Shown piece after piece: positions 7,952 to 15,645 of a DNA stretch of 33,537 nt. The stretch comes from CAZEZY01 sp964516635. GTDB taxonomy: Bacteria; Pseudomonadota; Gammaproteobacteria; Burkholderiales; Burkholderiaceae_C. Position numbers and translations under genes: made by a program. Location: NCBI GenBank assembly GCA_964516635.1, contig CAZEZY010000007.1, forward strand, positions 1 to 33,537, written 5' to 3'. The notes below the pieces were generated by a model. That model made no database searches, was not told the DNA's origin, and worked only from the letters and a program-made list of their open reading frames with translations. How positions within the stretch are numbered: position 1 is the first letter of the stretch; the number at the start of each line of letters is the position of its first letter.

Positions 7952-8785
7952 ATGCCCTGGCAAGCCCGACTACATCTCGACTACACCCTGCAAGACACCG
8001 GCAAGACGGTGCTGCACCACCGTCATGAAGGCCCCCTGCGGCTGTTTCACAGCCTCTACCCGGAAGGCCCGGCCATCTGCCACAACGTGATCATCCACCC
8101 CCCGGGTGGGCTGGTCGAAGGCGACACCCTGACCATCGACGTGCAGGTCGGCCCCGGAGCCCATGGCCTGCTCTCCACCCCCGGGGCGACCCGCTTTTAC
8201 CGCTCGACCGGAGAAGCGGCCACCCAGCGGGTCACGTTGCGACTGGACGAAGGGGCCCGGCTGGAATGGGTGCCGCTGGAAACCATCGCCTACCCGGGCT
8301 GCCAGGGCCTGAATGCGCTGGATGCCCATCTCGGCGAAGGCGCCGAACTGCTCGCCTGGGACGTGACCGCGCTCGGTCTTCCCGCTTCGGGCCAGGCCTT
8401 TGACCGGGGCTGCCTGCGGCAACACCTACAGATACACCCGCACTGGCTGGAACAGGGTCGGCTGGATGCCTCCGACGACCGGCTCATGACATCGGCCACC
8501 GGGCTGGCGGGCCACCGGTGCATGGGCACGCTGGTGCTGGCCAGTGGCAGCGCCTGGCCAAGAACGCACCGGGAAAGGCTGCTCGAAGCCGTGCGGGCGG
8601 TTCTGCCCGACAACCTGGACCCGCTGCCAGCGGGCGCCACCTGCCTGAACGAACGGTTGATCGTGCTGCGCGTGCTCGGGCCGGTGGTCGAACCCGTGAT
8701 GGCCCTGATGCAGCAGGCCTGGGCGGCATTGCGATCAGCCGCCTGGGGCCTGCCCGACCGGCCGCCCCGGATCTGGAGCGTCTGA
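7952..8785 (+). CDS. ureD: Urease accessory protein UreD
   Basis: Cytosolic urease chaperone of 277 aa that binds apo-urease and, with UreF and UreG, assembles the nickel site. Diagnostic UreD stretches are HHPPGGLVEGD-like (IIHPPGGLVEGDTL, residues 46-59), LLSTPGATRFYRS (about 70-82) and the ETIAYPGC region (about 110-117). The length is normal. It is separated from ureABCEFG by more than 10 kb of minus-strand genes, although it still borders the urea module. It starts 18 nt after the HD-GYP stop with no evident Shine-Dalgarno, and it converges with urtE (19-nt gap) without a visible T-tailed terminator. Confidence 0.95.
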   Translation: MPWQARLHLDYTLQDTGKTVLHHRHEGPLRLFHSLYPEGPAICHNVIIHPPGGLVEGDTLTIDVQVGPGAHGLLSTPGATRFYRSTGEAATQRVTLRLDEGARLEWVPLETIAYPGCQGLNALDAHLGEGAELLAWDVTALGLPASGQAFDRGCLRQHLQIHPHWLEQGRLDASDDRLMTSATGLAGHRCMGTLVLASGSAWPRTHRERLLEAVRAVLPDNLDPLPAGATCLNERLIVLRVLGPVVEPVMALMQQAWAALRSAAWGLPDRPPRIWSV

Positions 8786-8804
8786 CGCGGGTGGAATCGC
8801 CGGG

Positions 8805-9509
8805 TCAGATCGCCACAAGTTGCCGGATGCCTTTCTCCGGCATTTCTGCCCCAGGTCCACGGGCAATCACCTCGCCGCGTTCCATCACGAGGTAACGATC
8901 GGCCAGTTCTTCGGCAAAGTCGTAGTACTGCTCCACCAGCACAATCGCCATGGGCTGGCCGTTCAGGCCTTCCTGGGCCAGCTTTTTGAGCACCCGGCCA
9001 ATGTCCTTGATGATGTTGGGCTGGATGCCTTCGGTGGGCTCGTCCAGCACCAGCAACCGGGGCGATGACGCCAGCGCTCGGGCAATGGCCAGTTGCTGCT
9101 GCTGACCGCCTGAAAGGTCGCCACCCCGGCGGCTGAGCATCTGCTTGAGCACCGGAAACAGCTCGCAGAGCTGCGTGGGAATGGGGGTGCTGGCCTTTTG
9201 GGTGGCCAGGCCCATGAGCAGGTTCTCGTGCACGGTGAGGCGAGGAAAAATCTCGCGCCCCTGCGGCACGTAGCCAATGCCAGCGCGGGCCCGCTCGTAG
9301 GGCGTGGCTTGGGTGATGGCCTGGCCAGCGAAGGTGATCTGCCCGCTGCGGGTGGGCACCAGTCCCATCAGGCTCTTGAGCAGCGTGGTCTTGCCCACGC
9401 CGTTTCGGCCCAGCACCACGGTGATTTCGCCGGCTTTCGCTTCCAGGCTCACGCCGCGCAGAATGTGCGAGCCGCCGTAGTACTGGTGTATCTGTTCAAT
9501 GTGCAGCAT
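8805..9509 (-). CDS. urtE: Urea ABC transporter ATP-binding subunit UrtE
   Basis: Second ATPase of the urea importer, LivF-like, 234 aa. Walker A is at about residues 34-42 (GRNGVGKTT), the signature LSGGQ is followed by a Q-rich run, and Walker B LLVLDEPTEG is next. The TEG after Walker B and a YYGGSHIL N-terminus are typical of UrtE. It is the last gene of the minus-strand urt operon, 14 nt after urtD, and it converges with ureD. Together with UrtD it energises the UrtBC membrane pair. Confidence 0.95.
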   Translation of the reverse strand: MLHIEQIHQYYGGSHILRGVSLEAKAGEITVVLGRNGVGKTTLLKSLMGLVPTRSGQITFAGQAITQATPYERARAGIGYVPQGREIFPRLTVHENLLMGLATQKASTPIPTQLCELFPVLKQMLSRRGGDLSGGQQQQLAIARALASSPRLLVLDEPTEGIQPNIIKDIGRVLKKLAQEGLNGQPMAIVLVEQYYDFAEELADRYLVMERGEVIARGPGAEMPEKGIRQLVAI

Positions 9510-9523
9510 GGATGGGGTGTCTT

Positions 9524-10399
9524 TCAGCGGCCGAGATAGACCTCGATCACGCGTTCGTCGGCCTGCACCTGGTCAAGCGTGCCTTCGGCCAGCACCGAGC
9601 CGTCGCACAGCACCGTCACCTTTTCGCTGATGGCGCGAATGAAGTGCATGTCGTGCTCCACCACCATCAGGCTGTGCTTGCCTTTCAGGCTCAGGAACAG
9701 TTCGGCGGTGCGGGCGGTTTCCTCGTCGGTCATGCCAGCCACGGGTTCATCGAGCAACAGGAGCTTGGGCTCCTGCATCAGCAGCATGCCGATTTCGAGC
9801 CACTGCTTCTGGCCGTGGCTCAGGTCGCCCGCGCGGCGGGTCACAGCGTCTTTCAGGTGAATGGTGCCCAGCAACTCGGCCAGGCGGTCTTTCTGCTCGC
9901 CGTTGAGCGCAAAGCGCATGCTGGGCCACACCCCCTTGTGGGTGGCCAGCGCCAGTTCCAGGTTCTCGAAGACGCTCAGTTCGTCGAACACCGTGGGTTT
10001 CTGGAACTTGCGGCCGATGCCCAGCGCGGCAATCTCGGGTTCGGTGTAGCGCAGCAGGTCGATGGTGGAGCCAAAGAACACGGTGCCACTGTCGGGCCGC
10101 GTCTTGCCGGTGATGATGTCCATCATCGTCGTCTTGCCCGCGCCATTGGGGCCGATGATGCAACGCAGTTCGCCAGGGGCAATGTCGAGGTTGAGCCCGT
10201 TGATGGCCTTGAAGCCGTCAAAGCTGACGTTCACATCTTCCAGGTACAGGATGCGGCCGTGGGTGACGTCCACCTCGCCGGCCTTGAGCGGACGCGAGAA
10301 CGACGCGCTGCGTCCACCGGCTTCGGTCTGTCCAGTGGGCTGGAAACCGCCAGCCCGTTCCAGGCGCTGCGCACCGGCTTCCATGAGATCGGGCGTCAT
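9524..10399 (-). CDS. urtD: Urea ABC transporter ATP-binding subunit UrtD
   Basis: First ATPase of the urea importer, LivG-like, 291 aa. Walker A is at about residues 83-91 (GPNGAGKTT), with signature LSHGQ in place of LSGGQ (usual for UrtD), Walker B LLLLDEPVAGM and H-loop VVEHDM. The start at 10399 is fixed by AGGAGG six bases upstream and a 4-nt ATGA overlap with the end of urtC. This leaves about 48 residues before the ABC domain, longer than in most LivG-type proteins. The extension is low in complexity and shows no recognisable motif. Confidence 0.95.
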   Translation of the reverse strand: MTPDLMEAGAQRLERAGGFQPTGQTEAGGRSASFSRPLKAGEVDVTHGRILYLEDVNVSFDGFKAINGLNLDIAPGELRCIIGPNGAGKTTMMDIITGKTRPDSGTVFFGSTIDLLRYTEPEIAALGIGRKFQKPTVFDELSVFENLELALATHKGVWPSMRFALNGEQKDRLAELLGTIHLKDAVTRRAGDLSHGQKQWLEIGMLLMQEPKLLLLDEPVAGMTDEETARTAELFLSLKGKHSLMVVEHDMHFIRAISEKVTVLCDGSVLAEGTLDQVQADERVIEVYLGR

Positions 10400-11538
10400 G
10401 CCTGGCCTCCTTGCTTGCCACGCAACCGCGCCATGACCGATTTCGCCAGACCCACCACACCCTGAGGCATGAACAGCGTGACCACGATGAACAGCGCCCC
10501 GAGGAAATACAGCCAGTACTCGGGAAAACTGACCGTCAGAATGCTCTTGGCTCCGTTGACGATGAAGGCGCCGATGATGGGCCCGATGAGCGAGGCCCGC
10601 CCGCCCACCGCCGCCCAGATGGCGATTTCGATGCTGTTGGCCGGGCTCATTTCGCCCGGGTTGATGATGCCCACCTGCGGCACGTACAGCGCGCCGGCCA
10701 CGCCACACATCACGGCCGAAATCACCCAGATCGTGAGCTTGTAGGGCAAGGGGTTGTAGCCACAGAACATGACGCGGCTTTCGGCATCGCGGATGGCTTG
10801 CAGCACGCGGCCGAACTTGGATTGCACCAGCCAGCGCGCCCACAGGTAGAAACCCAGCAGGGTGAGACCGGTGAGGACGAAGAGCGTCATGCGCATCTCG
10901 GCGGTGGCCAGCGGCATGCCCAGAATGCGCTTGAAGTCGGTAAAGCCGTTGTTGCCGCCGAAACCCGTCTCGTTGCGGAAGAACAGCAGCATGGCAGCGA
11001 ACGTCAGCGCCTGGGTGATGATGGAAAAGTACACGCCCTTGATGCGCGAGCGGAAGGCGAAGTAGCCGAACACGAAGGCCAGCCCGCCCGGCACCAGCAC
11101 GATCAGCAGCAGCGTGGCGATGAAGCTGTCGCTCAGCATCCAGTGCCAGGGCAGTTCTTTCCAGTCCAGGAACACCATGAAGTCGGGCAGGTCACTGCCG
11201 TACACCCCATCGGTACCGATCTGGCGCATCAGGTACATGCCCATCACGTAGCCACCCAGGGCAAAGAAGAGGCCATGGCCCAGGCTCAGGATGCCGGTGT
11301 AGCCCCAGATCAGGTCCATCGCCAGCGCGCAAATGGCGTAACACATGATCTTGCCCAGCAGGCCCACCATGTAGTCACTCAGGTGCCAGGGGCTGCCAGC
11401 GGGCACCCACAGGTTGAGCACCGGGGCGACGGCGCTCACCACCAGCAGCGCCACCAGGATGGAACCCCAGCCGGAGCGGGTGAGCAGCGGCCCTTTTTCG
11501 GGCAGCGAAACAGCAGGAGAAACGGTCGTGGCAGTCAT
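10396..11538 (-). CDS. urtC: Urea ABC transporter permease UrtC
   Basis: LivM-type inner-membrane permease of 380 aa with about ten predicted hydrophobic helices. Recognisable features are the early GYTGILSLGHGLFFALGGY segment and the cytoplasmic coupling region around SKFGRVLQAIRDAESR, where Leu/Arg-rich helices contact the ATPases. It lies 23 nt after urtB and overlaps urtD by 4 nt. The Shine-Dalgarno is weak (GGA about 9 nt upstream), so expression probably depends on coupling within the operon. Confidence 0.95.
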   Translation of the reverse strand: MTATTVSPAVSLPEKGPLLTRSGWGSILVALLVVSAVAPVLNLWVPAGSPWHLSDYMVGLLGKIMCYAICALAMDLIWGYTGILSLGHGLFFALGGYVMGMYLMRQIGTDGVYGSDLPDFMVFLDWKELPWHWMLSDSFIATLLLIVLVPGGLAFVFGYFAFRSRIKGVYFSIITQALTFAAMLLFFRNETGFGGNNGFTDFKRILGMPLATAEMRMTLFVLTGLTLLGFYLWARWLVQSKFGRVLQAIRDAESRVMFCGYNPLPYKLTIWVISAVMCGVAGALYVPQVGIINPGEMSPANSIEIAIWAAVGGRASLIGPIIGAFIVNGAKSILTVSFPEYWLYFLGALFIVVTLFMPQGVVGLAKSVMARLRGKQGGQA

Positions 11539-11561
11539 GGGAATGGTCCGTGTGCGTGGGC

Positions 11562-13193
11562 TCAGGCCTGCCGACCCTTGAGGGCAAAGATGCCCTGCGG
11601 CCGCTTCTGGATGAAGACGATGATGAACACCAGCACCGCGATCTTGGCCAGCACCGCACCGGCCCAGCCTTCAATGAACTTGTTGAGCAACCCCAGGCCC
11701 AGCGCGGCGTACACGGTGCCCGCCAGCTGGCCCACGCCCCCCAGCACCACCACCATGAAGCTGTCGATGATGTAGCTCTGGCCGAGGTCGGGACCCACGT
11801 TGCCCACCTGGCTCAGCGCCGCACCGGCCAGCCCGGCAATGCCCGAGCCGAGCGCGAAGGCGTAGGTGTCGATGCGGGCCGTGTTCACCCCCATGCACGA
11901 TGCGATGGGCCGGTTCTGCGTGACGCCCCGCACAAAGAGGCCCAGCCGGGTGCGGCTGATGAGGAGCGCCACCGACACCAGCACCACCACGGCAAAACCG
12001 ATGATGACGATGCGGTTCCACGGCAGCGTGAGGTTGCCCATCACCACCACACCGCCGCTCATCCAGCTGGGGTTTTCCACCGCGACGTTCTGGGCGCCAA
12101 ACAGGCTGCGCACCCCCTGCATGAGGATCAGGCTCAGGCCCCAGGTGGCCAGCAGCGTTTCCAGCGGTCGGCCATACAACCAGCGAATCACGCCGCGCTC
12201 CATCACCGCACCCACCAGCGCCGACGTCAGGAAGGCCACCGGCAAGGCGGCCAGCAAATACCATTCAAAGGCGCCCGGCAGGTACTGCCGGAACAGGCCC
12301 TGGACCACAAAGGTGGCATACGCGCCGATCATGATCAGTTCGCCGTGGGCCATGTTGATCACGCCCATCAGCCCGTAGGTGATGGCCAGGCCCAGCGCCG
12401 CCAGCAGCAGGATCGAGCCCAGGCTGACGCCCGTGAACATCTGCCCGGCCAGGTTGCTGCGAACCAGCGCGCTGTCCACCTTGGCCAGGGATTGAGCGAT
12501 GGCGGCTTTGACGGCCGGATCGGTTTCGGCTTCGAGCTGTCGGGCGAGCATGCTGCGCACGATGGTCTGCCCCACATCGGCCAGTGCGCCGGCAGCGGCC
12601 AGACGTTGCGCCGGGTCGCTGCTGGTCAGCCAGAGGGCTGCACGGGCGTGCTCCAGCGTCTGGCGGGCACGGCTGTCGAGCTGGCTGGCGTGCTGGGGCG
12701 ACAAGGCGTTGTCGATCAACGCCAGTTGCGATTCGTCGGGGGTGTTGAACAGGCTGGCCCGCAAGCGCAGGGCCGCCTCGCGCTGGCGAAGCACGTCGTC
12801 GCCGAGCAGATCCATGCCCGCGAGGGTGCGCTGAACGGCCCCCCTCAGGCGGTTGTTGATCATGACACTCGAGGCGCCATCGGCCGTGACGGTGTCACCC
12901 GTGACAGCGTCGATGGCGGTATCACCCTCCACGATGAGCACCTGTTCGCCCCGTACCTGCACCGCCTCCCGTGCCATGGCACGGATCAGCGCCTCGGCCC
13001 GTTCGCTGCCGGAAGCGAGCAGCCGATCCATGGCCTCGATGCGCTCGGTGGTGTCACCCTCGGCAAAGGCCAGGGCGTCTTCCGGTGTGAGGGCATGTGC
13101 CGTGGCCGACCAGGCCAGCAGCAGGGCCAGCAGTGCACCCGCCCAGAGGCGGCAGACACCATGCACACGTTCACACAGGGCAGGCAGACTCAT
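11562..13193 (-). CDS. urtB: Urea ABC transporter permease UrtB
   Basis: LivH-type permease of 543 aa. It begins with a signal-like hydrophobic segment (about residues 14-33, ending AHA), then about 215 residues of mostly helical, probably periplasmic sequence, then the membrane domain starting near GVSLGSILLLAALGLAI with INMAHGELIMIGAY. The long N-terminal domain is a normal hallmark of UrtB against plain LivH. GAGAG lies about 7 nt before the start. It sits 14 nt after urtA and 23 nt before urtC. Confidence 0.95.
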   Translation of the reverse strand: MSLPALCERVHGVCRLWAGALLALLLAWSATAHALTPEDALAFAEGDTTERIEAMDRLLASGSERAEALIRAMAREAVQVRGEQVLIVEGDTAIDAVTGDTVTADGASSVMINNRLRGAVQRTLAGMDLLGDDVLRQREAALRLRASLFNTPDESQLALIDNALSPQHASQLDSRARQTLEHARAALWLTSSDPAQRLAAAGALADVGQTIVRSMLARQLEAETDPAVKAAIAQSLAKVDSALVRSNLAGQMFTGVSLGSILLLAALGLAITYGLMGVINMAHGELIMIGAYATFVVQGLFRQYLPGAFEWYLLAALPVAFLTSALVGAVMERGVIRWLYGRPLETLLATWGLSLILMQGVRSLFGAQNVAVENPSWMSGGVVVMGNLTLPWNRIVIIGFAVVVLVSVALLISRTRLGLFVRGVTQNRPIASCMGVNTARIDTYAFALGSGIAGLAGAALSQVGNVGPDLGQSYIIDSFMVVVLGGVGQLAGTVYAALGLGLLNKFIEGWAGAVLAKIAVLVFIIVFIQKRPQGIFALKGRQA

Positions 13194-13207
13194 CGTGGGG
13201 CTCTCGT

Positions 13208-14488
13208 TCAGGCGGACTTCTGCGGGGTGTCAGGCTTCTTGTCGTTGCCTTCGATGAACGGGCTCCAGGGCTGTGCACGCACCGGACCCTTGGTTTTCCA
13301 AACCACGTTGAACTGGCCATCGGCCCGCACTTCGCCAATGAACACCGGCTTGTGCAGATGGTGGTTTTTCTCGTCCATCTTGGACACGAAACCGCCGGGC
13401 GCCTTGAAGGTCTGGCCGCGCATGGCCACGCGCACCTTGTCCACATCGGTGGACTTGGCCTTTTCCACGGCCTGCTTCCACATGTTGATGCCGAGGTAGG
13501 TGGCTTCCATCGGATCGTTGGTCAGCGGGCGGTCGCGGTGACCCGGGATGTTCTTGGCCTTGGCAAAGGCGGCCCATTTCTTGGTGAACTCGTCGTTGGC
13601 GGGGTTCTTGAGGCTCATGAAGTAGTTCCAGGCCGCCAGGTGGCCCACCAGCGGACGGGTGTCCACACCGCGCAGCTCTTCCTCGCCCACGCTGAAGGCC
13701 ACCACCGGCACATCCGTGGCCTTCAGGCCCTGGTTACCGAGTTCGCGGTAGAACGGCACGTTGGAGTCGCCGTTGATGGTGGAGACCACCGCCGTCTTCT
13801 TGCCCTGAGCCGAGAACTGCTTGATGCGGGCAATGATGGACTGGTAGTCGCTGTGGCCGAAGGGGGTGTACTCCTCCATGATGTCGCTGTCGGGGATGCC
13901 CTTGGACTTCAGGAAGGCGCGCAGGATGCGGTTGGTGGTGCGGGGGTAGACGTAGTCGGTGCCCAGCAGCACGAAGCGCTTGGCCGAGCCGCCGTCGGCG
14001 CTCATGAGGTATTCCACGGCCGGAATGGCCTGCTGGTTGGGAGCCGCACCGGTGTAGAACACGTTGGGGCTCATTTCCTCGCCCTCGTACTGCACGGGGT
14101 AGAACAGCAGGCCGTTGAGCTCTTCGAACACCGGGAGCACCGACTTGCGGCTGACAGACGTCCAGCAGCCAAAGACGGCCGCCACCTTGTCTTGCGTCAG
14201 CAGCTGGCGAGCACGCTCGGCAAACAGCGGCCAGTTGGAGGCCGGGTCCACCACCACGGCTTCGAGCTTGCGGCCCATCACGCCACCTTTGGCGTTGATT
14301 TCGTCAATCGCCATCAGCACCGTGTCTTTCAGCACGGTCTCGGAAATCGCCATGGTGCCCGACAGGCTGTGCAGCACACCGATCTTGATGGGGGTGTTGG
14401 CACGGGCGGGCAAGGCGGCCAGGCCGCCAACGGTACCGACGGCAGCGGCCGCCGACAGGGCTTTCAGGGTAGAACGACGCTTCATCAT
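13208..14488 (-). CDS. urtA: Urea ABC transporter substrate-binding protein UrtA
   Basis: Periplasmic urea receptor of 426 aa, the first gene of the urt operon. The signal sequence has a twin-arginine-like start (KRRSTLK) and a likely cleavage after ALPARA near residue 30. The mature protein opens with IKIGVLHSLSGTMAISE, and the family block FYPVQYEGEE is present, as expected of urea/short-chain amide binding proteins. GGAG seven bases upstream supports the first of two adjacent ATGs. FmdD-type amide receptors are close relatives, but linkage to urease favours urea. Upstream lies a candidate activator dyad (14598-14615). Confidence 0.95.
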   Translation of the reverse strand: MMKRRSTLKALSAAAAVGTVGGLAALPARANTPIKIGVLHSLSGTMAISETVLKDTVLMAIDEINAKGGVMGRKLEAVVVDPASNWPLFAERARQLLTQDKVAAVFGCWTSVSRKSVLPVFEELNGLLFYPVQYEGEEMSPNVFYTGAAPNQQAIPAVEYLMSADGGSAKRFVLLGTDYVYPRTTNRILRAFLKSKGIPDSDIMEEYTPFGHSDYQSIIARIKQFSAQGKKTAVVSTINGDSNVPFYRELGNQGLKATDVPVVAFSVGEEELRGVDTRPLVGHLAAWNYFMSLKNPANDEFTKKWAAFAKAKNIPGHRDRPLTNDPMEATYLGINMWKQAVEKAKSTDVDKVRVAMRGQTFKAPGGFVSKMDEKNHHLHKPVFIGEVRADGQFNVVWKTKGPVRAQPWSPFIEGNDKKPDTPQKSA

Positions 14489-14559
14489 TTCAGGGCTCCA
14501 GACAGGGACAGTGGGCAGGCTTGCCGCTCGAAACCCCCTGGAATCGGGGGATTGATCGC

Positions 14560-14615
14560 GGACAACTCCATGCTAGGGATTACCCTGTGGCTGGTCTGTA
14601 CGCCAGGTGGCGTAC
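14560..14615 (-). promoter_or_regulatory. Predicted urtA promoter with upstream dyad operator
   Basis: On the minus strand TAGCAT (14575-14570) can act as a -10 element with a start near 14563 and a leader of about 75 nt. No good -35 exists 17 bp upstream. Instead a perfect inverted repeat, GTACGCC-AGGT-GGCGTAC, lies at 14598-14615 with its centre about 43 bp upstream of that start, the position typical of an activator touching RNA polymerase. The obvious candidate protein is the LuxR-type regulator encoded immediately upstream. A smaller dyad, AGGG-N4-CCCT, lies at 14575-14586. In the leader, CCCCC/GGGGG arms at 14534-14550 could form a short hairpin. Confidence 0.5.
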
Positions 14616-14631
14616 GCATGAATCAATGGCC

Positions 14632-15645
14632 TCAGCCGCCCCGGGGCTGCAGTTGCGGCACCCGGTTGATGGCCATGGCCGCAGCGGCGGTTCGCGTCTC
14701 CACCCCGAGCTTGGCGTGGATGCGTTCCAGGTGCTTTTTCACCGTGGCGGGGCTGGCGCCGAGAATGTCGCCGATGTCGCGGTTGATCTTGCCCTTGGCC
14801 ACCCAGTACAGCACCTCGGCTTCGCGGGCCGTGAGGCCAAAGGCCTGCACCAGCGCCTCGAGCACGCTGGCATCGGACGTTTCCTGCATCACGATCAGCC
14901 AGTCGCCGCCCTCGCCGTTGGGGCTGGCATCGGCCGGGTCACCCACCACGAGGTGCAGGCGGAAGGTCAGGCGTCGCGGGCCGTTTTCGAGCGTGAGGCG
15001 TGGGGGCTCTGCCGGTGGACGATCGGAGCCCTGCAGATCGGGCAGATGACGGCGCAGCCATTGCAACACCCCAGGCGGGGTTTCGGGCGCCTCGGTACCG
15101 CAATACCGCATCAGCAGGTCACGGGCCAGCGGGGTCTGCCACATCAGGCGCCCATCGCGCTCGCGCACGGTGATGGTGGCGTAACCGAATGCATCCAGTG
15201 CGTTGCGGGCCTGCTGCTGTTCCACAGCGCCGCGCCGGGCCTGGCTCGCCGTCCGGAGGTGCACGCCCATGCGCGCAATCACCTCCTGCGGCTTGACCGG
15301 CTTGGTCACGTAGTCCACCCCGCCCGCGGCCAGCGCGTTCACCAGGTGCTCGGTCTCGGTCAGGCCCGTCATGAAAATGATGGGGATGTGGGCGGTATCC
15401 GGGTCGGCCTTGAGTCGTCGCGCCACTTCAAATCCGTCCATGCCAGGCATCAGGGCATCCAGCAGCACCACATCCGGGCGCGCCTGCCTGGCTCGAGCCA
15501 GCGCGGCCTCGCCATTCAGGGCGACCAGCACGGTGTGGCCGGTTTCGTCCAGCGTGTCGTGCAGCACCGAGAGGTTCTCGGGCACATCGTCCACGATCAG
15601 AACGACCGGCCCATCGCTGGCCGGGTCAGCGGGGTTCCAGCGCAT
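14632..15645 (-). CDS. LuxR/NarL-type response regulator beside urtA
   Basis: DNA-binding response regulator of 337 aa. The receiver spans about residues 13-130 with acidic D19-D20, phosphoacceptor Asp63 and Lys in TKPV. A PAS-like middle region follows (about 150-265), then a C-terminal LuxR helix-turn-helix (about 272-330, with LTAREAEVLYWVAKGK and ATVKKHLERIHAKLGV). The start at 15645 is fixed by AGGAGG six bases upstream and overlaps the end of the transporter-kinase gene by 20 nt, which marks the two as a cognate pair. It most likely activates urtA, and perhaps the urease genes. A middle domain between REC and HTH is uncommon in the FixJ/NarL group. Confidence 0.92.
   Translation of the reverse strand: MRWNPADPASDGPVVLIVDDVPENLSVLHDTLDETGHTVLVALNGEAALARARQARPDVVLLDALMPGMDGFEVARRLKADPDTAHIPIIFMTGLTETEHLVNALAAGGVDYVTKPVKPQEVIARMGVHLRTASQARRGAVEQQQARNALDAFGYATITVRERDGRLMWQTPLARDLLMRYCGTEAPETPPGVLQWLRRHLPDLQGSDRPPAEPPRLTLENGPRRLTFRLHLVVGDPADASPNGEGGDWLIVMQETSDASVLEALVQAFGLTAREAEVLYWVAKGKINRDIGDILGASPATVKKHLERIHAKLGVETRTAAAAMAINRVPQLQPRGG

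Noticed and set aside
11550..13499. Long open frame on the plus strand (649 codons) opposite urtB and urtA
   Set aside because: Antisense shadow of well-identified genes in GC-rich DNA; composition is rich in His, Gln, Ala and Gly with no domain.
14534..14550. CCCCC/GGGGG hairpin in the urtA leader as a terminator or riboswitch
   Set aside because: Five base pairs and three Ts only; no alternative structure or known riboswitch motif seen.
14560..14586. Sigma-54-like AGGG-TAGCA element ahead of urtA
   Set aside because: Only 6 of 12 positions match although GG and GC are spaced correctly; the nearby dyad fits a sigma-70 activator site better.
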